Below, piece after piece: positions 44,077 through 55,045 of a stretch of DNA of 64,000 nt (positions within the stretch are counted from its first letter, which is position 1; every line of letters begins with the position of its first letter). The notes under the pieces were generated by a model. That model saw nothing but the letters and a program-made list of their open reading frames with translations, was not told the DNA's origin and searched no databases. A program made the translations under genes and the position numbers. The stretch is from Brachionus plicatilis (Eukaryota > Rotifera > Eurotatoria > Ploima > Brachionidae), in assembly GCA_010279815.1 (NCBI GenBank), contig QEOQ01000226.1, forward strand, positions 522,239-586,238. Direction: 5' to 3'.

Positions 44077-44386
44077 CAGACTTTTAAACGGTTTAAAAGT
44101 CACAAGTCTCAAGTCAAGTCCAAGCCCAGACTTCTTTTTTTTTTCAAAGCCCAAGTCCAGGCTTTAAAATTTTGAATACCGAAGAAGAAATTTTTGCAAA
44201 AATTGCAACAAAATTCTGATATATGGCAAATCTATTGCATTAGACAACCCAAGAGTATATAAATTTTTTAATATGAAGCCTGATCTAAGGTGCCCCAAAT
44301 GATAAACCGTAGTTTAGCCAAATAAATTTTAAGAATTATTTTAAATTTGAAACATAGAGTAATTTTTTGGACCGTAATAAACTAAT

Positions 44387-45320
44387 ACCACAAAAATAGT
44401 AAAAAATACCACAATTTTAATAAAACATCCACAATTTTAATAATTTTTCACACATTTAATACTTTTCCCACTTTTTTAATTAAATCGCAACTATTATAGT
44501 ACTTTTGACACAATTTTAATAAAATGACAATATATTCATTAAAAGTGCCCCAAATTTAGTCAATTATTAATTGATAATTACCGATAAGTTTTTTTCTATT
44601 TAATGATAAATTTTTCTGAATGATAAATCAGAAAATCGAAAAAAATGAGTGAAACGCTATCTAAGGAGAGTGTATTAGAAGATCCAGCCAACCAAACATA
44701 AGAAGATGTTGATCAAGATTGGACAGATGTTCTCAAACCAGCTAATGAGATTAGAAAAAGGGGGAAAGCAATTACATATGATTTGTTTAAGTCGTTTGAA
44801 GATTTTGATGTGATCCTTAAAGAAATCAAAGACGGGACAATCAATGGAAATACCTGGATTTTTAAGAGTCAAGATGGAGATAAGCATCGATTTTATTGCA
44901 AATACTTGAAGCATGGATGTAGTGCAGCTTTATATTTACAGTTAACAGACGGATCATAAGGTAATTGTTTTATATCAGATGATGAGCATACAAATCATCC
45001 AAATGATGAAGAAGATATTCGCAAGAATGACCCAATAATATATCAAAAAATAGTTAACATGCGGCTCATTATTGAAAAAAAAAATATTTTTATTGTCAAA
45101 ATAAGTGTAAACAAATTTAATTTTTTGAAATTATTTGGAGTTTTTTTATTATATTTTTGGTATTTTTTATTAAATTTATGGTGATTGTATTAAAATTGTG
45201 TCAAAAGTACTATAATATTTGCGATTTAATTAAATTAGTGGAAAAAGTATTAAATGTGTGAAAAATTATTAAAATTGTGGATGTTTTATTAAATTTGTGG
45301 TAAAAATTACTATTTTTGGT
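44387..45320 (+). mobile_element. Nested element with ~160-bp inverted arms and FLYWCH-type ORF
   Basis: Arms at 44387-44553 and 45165-45320 share ACCACAAATTTAATAAAAC, TTAATACTTTTTCCAC and TTTTGACACAATTTTAAT in inverse orientation. Between them lies a pseudogene for a FLYWCH-like zinc finger. Long arms plus FLYWCH N-terminus fit a Mutator-type element with its transposase core deleted. TSD not resolved. Confidence 0.65.
44645..45085 (+). pseudogene. FLYWCH-type zinc finger N-terminus of a MULE transposase
   Basis: Frame from ATG (MSETLSKESVLEDPANQT) broken by in-frame stops at 44699 and near 44957. Between them: GNTWIFKSQDGDKHRFYCKY, LKHGCSAALYLQLTDG, then ISDDEHTNHPNDEEDI. Two cysteines and a His-x-x-His pair with this spacing are the FLYWCH/WRKY-GCM-like finger commonly found at the N-terminus of MULE proteins. 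The DDE and SWIM parts are missing. Confidence 0.7.
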
Positions 45321-45715
45321 TTTTTTTAATTATTTTATGATTTCAAAATATTAAAGCTCTTTGCTAATATTCTTATTATTTTTGGTAAGAATTTAAAAAC
45401 CAAAAAATAATTTGAAAAACTTACAAAAATTATTTTTAAAATCATATTTGAATTAGTTTTATAAAATTGAAATGTCTTTTGAATTGAGTTTTTCTAATTG
45501 ACTCGTAATTTTACGTCAAACTTTGATTAAAAACAGAAAAAACACACTTTTATAAATCCTATTTCTCGCTTGATTCTTTTTAAAATGAAAAAAATAAATT
45601 GATATTAGAAAGTTTAAACTTTTCTCTTCAAAAGTTAGCTTTCCTTTTTTTGATTAAAAATTTTATTTTTTATCCAGATTTATAAGAATAACTACCAACT
45701 TTTTTATTAAAAAAA

Positions 45716-45892
45716 ATGGGAAGAGTTAGTAAAAGAAAAATATCTAGTATGAAAAATGCCAAAAAAACTGAAAAAAATAATGAAAATGAAGTTTTTAATG
45801 AAGCAGTTGTTAATGAAGAGTCTTCTGAATACATGAGTATTCAACAACAAGAGGTTACTGACTATTTATATGATTTTGGAATGATTAAATAA
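45716..45892 (+). pseudogene. 58-codon ORF ending at a transposon junction
   Basis: MGRVSKRKISSMKNAKKTEK to YLYDFGMIK. The stop TAA is made of the TA target plus the first base of the inner element's terminus, so this is the 5' part of a longer frame cut by the insertion, probably the N-terminus of the outer element's own protein. Basic N-terminus, then acidic; no family recognised. Confidence 0.4.
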
Positions 45893-46889
45893 GGTGCCCC
45901 AAATGATAAACCGTAGTTAGTCAAAAAGCTTTAAATATTAAAAAAAAACTCATTATAGGGTTTTTCATGATGAAAAATTTGAATTTTTCAAAAAAAAAAA
46001 CGATGGGTAAGCTTATATTTTTGAGCAAGAGGGGGTCCTTTTTTTTCGGATCGATCTTATTAAAGATGGATTAAGACTTTTTAAAGATAAAAAGTTAAAT
46101 GTAAAACTTTGGAATAGATTTTGGGTCGCATTAGATATGTTTAATAATGACTCAAGTTATCAAGAAGTTTTAACGAAATTATTCGGGGCTAAATCTAGTA
46201 GTTGCCCTCAAACCAATAATAAAAAAATAAAGAATTTAAAACAAAATTAAATAAAGAAACTTAGTTTTGATGTATTTTAAATTATTTTCTATGAAAAATG
46301 TCAAAAATACTTAATAAAAATTTTAAACTTTAAAAATATGGTTTTGTTTAGCGCGATTTTTAACTGAAATTTTAAACAAAAAAAAAAAAAAAGCTAACTT
46401 TTGTTTCAAATTGGTCAAAGAATAAAATTAAAAAAAATTCGGCTTTACATAAGTGTCGCCTAGTCGGAATAGATTTTAAAGACCAAAATTGCAAAATTTC
46501 GATTTTTTTTTCTTTTTTCATCAATCAATTACTCAAAAAACTTATTTCTATTAAAGAAAATTATTTTTCTAGTGTAATTTGATGTAAATTTTCAGAAAAA
46601 GCTAAAAAAAAAATTATGGTACATGTCGATCCGAAAAACTGGCGAAAATCCTTGAAAAAAAGGACCACCTCCAGCTCAAAAATATAAGCTTACCCATCGT
46701 TTTTTTTTGAAAAATTCAAATTTTTCATCATGAAAAACCCTAAAATGAGTTTTTTTTTAATATTTAAAGCTTTTTGACTAACTACGGTTTATCATTTGGG
46801 GCACCTTAGAAAATTAAAAAAAAAAAGTCTGGACTTGGACTTTGTTTTTTAAAAAAAAATTTAAACACTTTTAAACAACTCTGATTTAA

Positions 46890-47935
46890 TGCATTCTTCT
46901 GTTAATTCTGGAAACTCAAATTCATTCGGATGAAAAATTCTTTTTTTTTATAAAACGATTCGAATATTTTTCAATTTATTTTTCTATCATCGTTTAGTAA
47001 AACGTAATTTATTCTATATTGCTTTGGAAACTATTACTTGTCATAAATGAATTTGATCTTATTAATAATAATAATAAAATTTATAAATCTTAAAAAATTA
47101 GCTACTCAAAAATAAGTTGTACACAAGATATATTTAATAAAAAGGAGACCGAAAAGTTGTTTAAAAGAAAAGTAAACCTGGGACATTTAAAATGAATTTA
47201 GTATTTTTTTTTTAATTTTTGTGTCGACTTGAAAATTTAAATTCTGAAAAGTTTCAGAAATTCAAAACTCAAGTGCTATCTTAATTTCTAATTTTTGACT
47301 TGAAATTCGCAAACTACATTCTTTGAAACCCTGAACTTAATTTTTTTTTGTTGGGCTAAAAAAAAATCTGAAAATTGTCTAAGATTACCTTTTAAAAAGT
47401 TGTAGTTCTTTTAGACCCAGGTATTAAAAGATAAAATTAAAATATTTTTAAAACTATATAAATTCTAAAAGAGCATAAAATTTTCTAAACTTTGTTAAAT
47501 ATTTTTATTTTAAAAAAAGGGTGTGTCAGTTTTATTGAAATATAGCCAAAAACAACGCTTTTCTTCACTCGAATCGTCTGGAGTCCCACTTATTACATAA
47601 AACAACCAAAATTTTTTTTTTAAAAATAAACTAGACAAAATTCTGAAGGTTTTGTGAAATTCAGAACAATTTGAACAATTTGAACAAAAAATAAGCATAT
47701 TAATTAAATTAAAATCGAAAATAACAAAAATTTTTTTTTTAAAATTATTGCAACATGAAATTTTAAATATTTTTTTTTAATCGATCATAATATCAGAAAT
47801 CAAATTCAATTCTTTTGATGCTTTTTATTTTGTCTTTTTTGGCTAAATGATTAAAGAAATTAGGAATGCAATTTTTTTTTGAAAATTTTATAAACAAAAT
47901 TTAATATTTATTAAAATAATTGTTAAAAATCTAAT
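46890..47935. other. AT-rich spacer with a scrap of the GGTTTTGTGAAG MITE at 47648-47680
   Basis: Only the MITE scrap (GGTTTTGTGAAATTCAGAAC) was recognised. Confidence 0.45.
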
Positions 47936-47940
47936 AACGG

Positions 47941-48905
47941 AGTCTCCACACTCATAGGCTCGATTGGCGCCCAAGTAAATACCGAATCGGCCGAATCGGA
48001 TGATCAGCCAGAACAGAGCAGCATGTTCAAAAAAAACAAGTTGCACGTGTGGAACGCCGACTGGTGCTTCACGTACACTCACACGGCCATTTTTGTCTGG
48101 AACGAACAGTGTTTAATCGAGCTGCCAAACCAGTCCAATGGCTGGTTCAAAGGGTTGAACGACGAGCACACGGTCAGTGTGTGCTTTGGCTACGGCGCTC
48201 GCAGCCAAATGAGCCAGGCGCAGACCGAAACTATATAAAACGTGGCTGGCCGAGTTTGTGCAAGTGCGCACCGCTCAGTGAACGTGCCGCACGAGATCGT
48301 CATCCTGAGCGCCAACAAGCAACTGTACATCGAAAACTGAGCATTCAAAGCGCTCGCCGATACCCAAATTCTAATCGTCAACCACTACGACTCTCACAAA
48401 CTGACGTTGCGCAAAAACCACGCCTCCTTTCACTCCAAACTCGGCCACAAGCTCAGCTTGGCCAATCGGCTCGGTCTGAAAAAATTGCCAATTGTTTGGA
48501 ATACACGGGCCGAGTCCTCAAGGTGGAACCATTGGCCAACATCAGTCATTTGGAAAAGTACATTGCTAAAATGGTGGTCAAACAATGGTACGATTATGAG
48601 CGAGATGGCCTCACGTTTTTGTCGAGTTTGTCGCACCAGCTTCCCATTCGATTTGAGTACGAGAGCGCCTTTGACCAGAACGGACTTTTGTACTGGATCG
48701 GCTCGAATGAACGCACTCAAGACTTGATAAATCCGTGCAGTCACAGTTTTGAGAGGCGGCTACAGAAGCGCTTGCTGGCGAGGAGTTCGCTGCAAAAGCA
48801 GATGGTGCTCGGCGCCAGGGTTCAACGTGGCTTGGAATGGAAATGGGCCAATCTTTTGTTTCTTGATGGTAGCATATCTCCTGCCCAAACCCATAAAGGA
48901 TCATA
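47941..48905 (+). pseudogene. HECTD1-like E3 ligase fragment, frameshifted
   Basis: A high-GC island in which coding sense moves through three frames. Part 1 (47941-48238) reads HVWNADWCFTYTHTAIFVWN and CLIELPNQSNGWF. Part 2 (about 48255-48480) contains VNHYDSHKLTLRKNHASFHS. Part 3 (about 48490-48735) reads VLKVEPLANISHLEKYIAKM, VKQWYDYERDGLTF and FDQNGLLYWIGSNE. The last part strongly recalls the segment of HECTD1 ubiquitin ligases with HLEKYxxKMVxKQWYDxxR and FDxNGxxYWIGTN. No start or promoter, and several breaks: a decayed or partial gene copy. The downstream high-GC tail (48740-48900) is not placed. Naming rests on memory of the family. Confidence 0.5.
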
Positions 48906-48909
48906 ATAA

Positions 48910-49515
48910 TTTTTTGGTACCCCTGGTAATTCATGATGATTCCAAAAAGTTTTGAAAAATAGCTCTTTAGAGCCTTTTTCAGTGACAAATTTACAAACTT
49001 TAAATGAAAAATTAATAATTTTTGTTTTTATTTCATTATTTTTTTGATTGAAATAGACCTGTCACATTGATCACCGTAAATGCCAAATTTTTCGGTCTCT
49101 TTTGATTAATTAGAAACGAATCAAATGACCAATGTTCTGATTCCCATAAATATCCAGATGATGGCGAATTTTCTTTTGATTTTCAATCGCATTTGAAATC
49201 TTTTTGATAAAACTAAATAAAAAATTTTTTTTAAACTTTTTAAGAAAAAACTCTCAAGTAGTTCATCGATATTGTTGTAATTTTTTTGATTGTTTAAAAT
49301 AAAGTTTATTTCTAAACAGATGAATAAATTTATTTTATTTATGATTTATTTAAGTCTTACTTTCTTTATTTAAATTTTCAGGTTAAGGGAGCTTGGTTTT
49401 TTTCAAAAAATCTAGATACATTTTTTTCCTGGATTCTTTCTCATCAGAGTCCACACCAGAAAAATCCTCGAAAATATCGTCATTTTTATGTGAAATTACC
49501 AATCTTATCATTATT
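48910..49515. other. AT-rich spacer, nothing recognised
   Basis: No gene or element end supported. Confidence 0.4.
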
Positions 49516-49519
49516 ATTT

Positions 49520-49625
49520 TTGGATCATCTTTTTTTCAGTTACATTGGTTGTCAGACTGGTGAAAGAATATGGAGAGGATTCCGAATCAAGATAGATCGA
49601 CATACTCTTTATTCAATATTTTATT
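49520..49625 (+). pseudogene. LINE family B extreme 3' coding end
   Basis: Plus-strand LVVRLVKEYGEDSESR matches the family B C-terminus at 2592-2697 and 42905-42990. Truncated scrap. Confidence 0.6.
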
Positions 49626-50023
49626 TAATTTAAACTTTTTTCTATTTTTATCTTTTTATTTTATTTTAATATTTTCTTCTCAGTTTTGATTTGTTTTTTA
49701 TCTGAAGAAGCTTATGCTCGACACAGCTAAAAAAAAAATAAATAATTTAATTCAATTTTTAAAAAGCTAAAATTATATAAAATCTCAAGCTATTCTTTTA
49801 TCATTCATTTTTTTGTGCTTTACTTTTTCGATTCATTTTTATTTTTTGCTATACTTTTTCGACTCAATAATATTTGTTTTTAAGAGAAAATTAGTTAAAA
49901 AAAATCAATTATCTGTTAAAAAAGGGAATAAAAATGGTCTAATTTTTGGTTTTTTTAGTTTGTCAATTCTTACATAAATATTTTCTAAATCTAGACTTGT
50001 CCAAATTCAGGAAAAAAAATCTA

Positions 50024-50466
50024 TTATTTACTAAATGATTTTTTTATTTTCTCTCTAAAACCATCTTTATTATGAGTGTAACTAAACCTATCAGAAATTT
50101 CATCTATTTTTTGTTCAAGCTTTGATGGAAATGGAAGCGATGTTTCTTTTAGAAATTTCTCTTTCGAGATAATAAAAGCTTTTTCAATTTTTCTAGCATC
50201 TCCGGAATGCTCTTCAACGGTATTTTTAAGTTTATCCTTGATGAAGATAGTTGCACAATTTAATTGATTCAAATTATTAGGGGATTTGAACTTATAGATG
50301 GAAAAGTGCTCCTAAAATTTAACGGTTAAACAAAGCTTAAAAATTATTTACATACCTTATTATTATAAAATTGCAAGAATTGGTTAAAGGAATCATTGAT
50401 TAATTCAAATAACTCTTTTTCATTATTCCTAATGTTGTTCAATGGTTTAATAATCGAAGAATTCAT
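50024..50466 (-). CDS. Small charged protein, two exons, overlapping the gag stop
   Basis: Exon 1 is 50356-50466 (MNSSIIKPLNNIRNNEKELF ... FYNNK, 37 codons), then a 44-bp intron 50312-50355 (GTATGT ... TTTTAG), then exon 2 50024-50311 (EHFSIYKFKSPNNL ... REKIKKSFSK). The phase-0 join gives 132 aa. The protein is helical and charged with a basic C-terminus and no signal or membrane segment; family unknown. Its ATG (50466-50464) overlaps the TGA (50465-50463) of the upstream gag frame as ATGA, in the same direction. It could be a retrotransposon accessory protein or a host gene abutting a gag relic. The clean open frame beside a stop-ridden gag argues it is younger or selected. Confidence 0.6.
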
Positions 50467-51557
50467 TTTTCGTGTAAAGCTTTTTCTTGTCTCTGATTGC
50501 TTGGTTCTCTTTGATTATTATAAGAATAGGAATTTGATTTAAAATTACCACTAAACGTCTGTTTTAAATTTGGTTGAGTTGCGTACATTCTGTTCTGGAG
50601 AGCATCACTTTCACTCGTGGTGCTATTATAGAAAGGTTGCTTATCGAAAGTAGACATCTTGCAGTCCGCATAATTAATCAAGTCTTGAATTTTGTAAACT
50701 TTTTCGGTTTCGATTTGTCTCATTTTCAACATTTTTGCTCGAACCTTTTCACGAAGACGTTGATTATACAATCCTTCCACAAATCTAACTTGAATTAAAC
50801 GATCAATGTCATCGGAAGTTTCCGTTTTTGGAAATATTTGTTTAACCAATTGTGTTACTTTTTCGCAATAATCTACAATAGACTCACGTGACGATTGCTT
50901 TAAGTCAGACAATTGATCCCAATTCACAGTGCTTTTGAAATTCACTGTATTTGTGAATTTATCACACAATTGCCTTTTGAACGCATCGAATCGCATCGTC
51001 GAAGCCTTTAATTGGTTCATTGCGGCACGCATCCAAATTTATAATACGTCTAAGGACTCTGTTGTCTACAAGACTAATTGTGATATCAGCCAGTCGAACT
51101 TTTGAAATTTCTTCAAATAAATCTCCAATACAATAAACCACGATTTCACATCCATTCCTTCATTGAGCTCGTTCGGTTCCTTTATAGCGTACGAATTTCT
51201 AGCTTCGCTATATAAGGTCTTATAACTCCCCTCGTTTCCAAATTGCATGGCAATAACAAAATTAACGTTGGTTGACGCTGAGCCACTACTTGTTTGGGTT
51301 GAAGTCGGCGTGTGAGGCCTCCCTTTTATGAGACGGATTGTCGAATACACCTAGATCAAAGTGATGATTAAGATCACTGTCTCCAATGGAATTGTGACGA
51401 TTATTGTCTTTCCAAATTGGATTGATTTTGTCCATGTGGTGATTAAATTAGATATCACTTTCTCATACATTGACTCCGACTTATAAAAAGAGAACCCATG
51501 TGTTTCACACGTGACAACAAAACTCCATAATAATAATGTTAATGCGATTTTGCACAT
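50463..51557 (-). pseudogene. LTR-retrotransposon gag with hydrophobic leader, three in-frame stops
   Basis: One continuous frame starts at the ATG 51557, 87 bp inside the LTR boundary. It begins with a signal-like leader (MCKIALTLLLWSFVVTCETH) and a second hydrophobic segment ending VILIITLI, then a stop at 51351. A Ser/Thr-rich linker and gag-like SWFIVLEIYLKKFQKFDW follow, then two more stops near 51063 and 51045. The main gag domain comes last (FKRQLCDKFTNTVNF, SRESIVDYCEKVTQLVKQIF, DRLIQVRFVEGL). These are features of Retrotrans_gag proteins of gypsy-type elements. No zinc knuckle and no pol follow. Structural protein relic of a retrotransposon. Confidence 0.75.
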
Positions 51558-51624
51558 TTTGAGAAAAGTTTTTTAAGAAGAGAATAGGAAAGAAATCTTA
51601 AAGCCTAACTTAACTGAAAGTTAA

Positions 51625-51643
51625 GGACACCCAGGGACGCCAA
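51625..51643 (-). promoter_or_regulatory. Primer-binding site of the LTR retrotransposon
   Basis: Reading out of the LTR on the minus strand gives TGGCGTCCCTGGGTGTCC directly after the LTR end AACA. A TGG-initial site with this sequence is the form complementary to a tRNA 3' end used to prime minus-strand DNA in gypsy-type elements. Confidence 0.75.
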
Positions 51644-52243
51644 TGTTATAAACCCCAAACAAAGAAATATAATATTCTTTCCGGATCTGTTATAACACGG
51701 TTATAACACAAATAAATAAAGAAGTTAAATAATATAAGTAACTTTATTAATAAATGGCCATTCTAGCCTGAACAAAGAAAAAATGGAGAAAAGAAAAGAA
51801 AAAATATTAATTTCAAAGTTTTTCTTATAATCGCACATGTCTAGTATTTTATACAGTGTTAAATACTTTCAACTTGCTAAGCGCATGAGATCATAGTATT
51901 GCACTGTGAAACTATAGACATCTTAGTTGAATAGACTAGGTGTTGTAGTTATTAAGATAACTACAGCAATAAATTTAGTTCTGGATTATTTCAGTTCCAA
52001 GTGGTAATTATGGAGACCAAGCAAGTAGACTTTTTTTTCAAATATTTACAATCCGGCAGACGCGCCTTCCAGGCACATAACACCGCAAGCGTTCCTACGC
52101 CTTGGAACGTTACTGGACTACTATAAGTAGAAGCTGTCCTGTGTATTTCAGACAGCTTTCGAACTTTTCTTTTTAAATTAATAAAAACAGCTGACTTGAG
52201 TGGTCATCCACCGGTCAGCCAACATTTTTAAAGTCAGCCAACA
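51644..52243 (-). mobile_element. Long terminal repeat (5' LTR, minus-strand element)
   Basis: Begins TGTTATAAACC and ends CAGCCAACA on plus (TG...CA termini). The end is at 52224 or, because TCAGCCAACA is duplicated 19 bp on, at 52243. It is GC-richer than its surroundings around 52060-52200. Only one LTR is present in this window, so the element is truncated before pol and its 3' LTR. A scrap of the same LTR (ATTGCACTGTGAAACTATAG) lies at 59715-59775. Confidence 0.7.
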
Positions 52244-52372
52244 TAATCAAGTCGGGAATTTTAATTTTAATTTTTTTTCTAAAAAAAAAAGGTAAAAACA
52301 ATTATTTATTTTATAATTTTTTCTATTTTTTTTGACAATTTTTTTTTCGTTTTTTTAAAAGGCAAAAAAAAA

Positions 52373-52870
52373 GGTTTTGTGAAATTCAGTACAAAATGAT
52401 AAAAAGAACAGAAAAAAATAACAAAAAAATTGAATAACTTACTTATAAATTATTAAAAATATTATTTTTTTTTCCAAAATCTAAGTCAGTACTTTTAAAT
52501 TTTTTTTTTCAAAAAAAAAATAGAACAGTACAAAAAGATAAATAGAACAGAAAAAAATGTAAAAAATTGAATAACTTTTTTTAAGGTTAAAACTTTATTC
52601 TGTAAATGCAGCATAGTGCAGCATTCAATGTTGCATCAAATATCATGGTCTGCTAAATTTGCAGATTCCAGCAGAAATTAAATTTCAATATAATCGAGTG
52701 TAGTGCATTTTGCAGAGATTTTGCACATCATTAGCAGACTTTTACAGTTGATGCAACTTTGAATGTTGCACCATTCTGCATTCACAGAATTAATTTTAAA
52801 CTCTTAGAAAAAAAGTTATTTAATTTTTTTACACTTTGTTCTGTTCTTTTGTCCTGAACTTCGCAAAACC
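52373..52870. mobile_element. GGTTTTGTGAAG MITE, 498-bp copy
   Basis: Starts GGTTTTGTGAAATTCAGTAC and ends with the inverse of GGTTTTGCGAAGTTCAGGAC. The interior matches 27291-27643, but the left arm has a partial internal duplication (GAACAGAAAAAAAT repeated at 52405 and 52540). TSD not clear (poly(A) on the left). Confidence 0.8.
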
Positions 52871-52879
52871 AATTCCAAA

Positions 52880-54370
52880 AAAATAAATGGTTTTACTTTT
52901 ATAAATTTTAGCTTCCTTTTATATGAGTAAATTCTCATGAGTGTAAAATTTCATTTAAATTTTGAATATGATAATTATATTGACAATTTTTTGAATAAAT
53001 CAATTAAATTTTTATCTCAATCTCATTAAATATTGTTATTACACAATGATGCCTACCCAGTGACATGCATTAACGAAAAAAAAACGGAATTTTTCGAAAA
53101 GCTTCGAATTCTCTTCGAAAATTTTCTTATTTGTCTCGAAGAATAATTTTTTTTATTATGTATTTGATAAAAAAATATAGTGAACAAAATTTACAATATA
53201 AATTAAATTTTTATTTTTAATCAGTTTGTTTAGTTTTTAATTATTATTATTATTATTTTAAAATATTGAACTTTTTAAGATTATTTTTTTTAATTATCAC
53301 TTATTAAACTTTAATTATTTATTTTTAATTTATATTTTATAAAATCATATAAAATAAGAAAGTTGGCTAACAGTCCCATATTTGAAGTCAAAGTATTTAA
53401 AATTAAAATTTAATTTAATATTTTGACTATGTAATTTGCTGAATAGTTATCAAACGGTAAACGATTGTAACGAACTCACGAAAAAGAAATAACTTAGGTG
53501 GTTGATTAGTAGAAACTAGGGACGCAGTGACGAAGCGTTTCTGTAAACTTAAATTCGAAAAAAACCCAAACGTGTATTTTAACAAATAATTGTAACGAGA
53601 AAAAAAATCCATTTTAATCGGGAGTAAAGAGACCAACCTATGCAATATTAATTTTTTAAATGAATGGAGAGGAATTCAAATTATGGATAAGAGAGTTCAA
53701 GCTAATTTCTGATAATTGAAGGGAATTTTTAAAATATTTTAATGAAGTTCGGGTTAATTAGGGAGATTTTGTTATTGGCAAGTATTTGGACAAAAAATTG
53801 AAAATACTTTTATAGATATATGTAATGCTTGAATGATTTCATATTTAAAAGGTCAACTGATAATGTTACATCAATTCTTCAGTCCAATCTTTTAAATCAT
53901 CAATTTTCTTAAGAGTCATCACGTAAAAGCAAATTCTATCAATTGGCCGAAAAGAATTCACAATGTGTTTTTTTAAGATAGTAAATGGGCATTCCTTCCT
54001 TTTCAAGAGCAATGACAAAATGATAATTGATCATAAAGTTCTTCATTGCATTTTTTGTTTATTTTCCTCGATTTTTGATTAAAATTGTTGAAAGTATCCT
54101 GGCAAATTCATGAAAAAAAAGCAAGAATCAAATTAAAACTTACTTTTTTAGTGTCCTTGAGAATTGTGGAAATTGGATGTGGAAAAAGAATGTTTTTTTT
54201 GAATAAAAGTGCTTTGAACCGAAAAATTACTCCCAATATCACTTCCAAATTATCAATTGCCAATAAGAAAAATTAACAGAGATTCATTTTTACTAATTGT
54301 GTCTTGAAATAATTAAATGTCAAACAATTTTCATAAATTACTGGAAAATCATTCAAGGAATTACTTTTGC
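52880..54370. other. AT-rich intergenic stretch
   Basis: A cluster of CTTCGAA/TTCGAAAA words near 53090-53145 and an (ATT)n at 53240. No gene supported. Confidence 0.45.
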
Positions 54371-54375
54371 GTAGG

Positions 54376-54612
54376 GAGTAAGGTTGGGAGCAATTTTTAT
54401 CAGGAGCAAAGCAAGTTATTTGAAATTTTATAAAATCCGATTTAAAAAATTATGACTTCACGAAATTTTAGAATAATAAAAATAAAAATTTATTAATATA
54501 ATGAAAATTTAAAAATTTAAAAACATATTAATAAAAGATATTAATTTATATCTTTCAATATCAAAAATACCTGCTCTGATCCAAAAATTGCTCCCAACTT
54601 CACTCTTCCCTT
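54376..54612. repeat. Foldback repeat with GGTTGGGAGCAATTTTT ends
   Basis: The left arm GGGAGTAAGGTTGGGAGCAA and the right inverse of GAGTGAAGTTGGGAGCAATT enclose an AT-rich core, about 235 bp in total. No TSD found. Confidence 0.65.
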
Positions 54613-55045
54613 TCTGGTCAAAGGATTTATAGTTATTTAGTCATGAATTGTTCGATTCCAGCTGAATCACGCCACATCCTTTTTTGGAAATATTAGAGAA
54701 GTCAGCCTATATATATAGCAGTCGCAAGAGTAAAGTAAAAAAAATGAATTTTTTTATTTGAAAATTATTTGTTTTATTAATTTTATTAATTTTTTTAACT
54801 AAATTTTATTTATTAATAGATGATATTTTATAGCTTGGCTTTAATTGATAAATTAATTGACATAAATCTAAATTATATGATAAATTATGTTTTTAAATTA
54901 CATTTAATACTTTTAATTTAAGAATAATACACTAAATTAAATAAAATTTTATTTTAATTGACTATTAAAACTTTTTAAAATTTACTTAAAATCAAAAATA
55001 ACGGATTAATATTTACTTCTCATTCCTGAGAAGCAGCACGGTTTT

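Larger units (their letters stand above)
44288..46806. mobile_element. TA-target element(s) with AGGTGCCCCAAATGATAAAC termini, composite
   Basis: Three copies of the terminus AGGTGCCCCAAATGATAAAC are seen: 44288 (direct), 45892 (direct) and 46806 (inverted). TA flanks lie at 44286-44287, 45890-45891 and 46807-46808. The inner copy 45892-46806 is a complete element with about 150-bp inverted arms; the outer copy shares its right end. A coding-like stretch near 46035-46250 (LIKDGLRLFKDKKLNVKLWN, YQEVLTKLFGAKSS) may be a transposase C-terminus. TA targets suggest the mariner/pogo group, but no DDE motif was seen. Confidence 0.75.
44077..46883. mobile_element. hAT-type MITE copy 4, split by a TA-target element
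   Basis: The left half 44077-44285 and right half 46809-46883 match the left and right parts of the 4324 copy (GAATACCGAAGAAGAAATTT, TGATATATGGCAAATCTATT, AAGCCTGATCTA; GACTTTTAAACAACTCTG-type right end). The split falls at GATCTA/GAAAATTAAA, where an element with TA target has inserted. Confidence 0.8.

Noticed and set aside
48049..48906. A single 285-aa protein in one frame
   Set aside because: Only its last two-thirds reads like a conserved protein; the first part is an out-of-frame reading of sequence whose sense lies in the other two frames, so a frameshifted pseudogene fits better.
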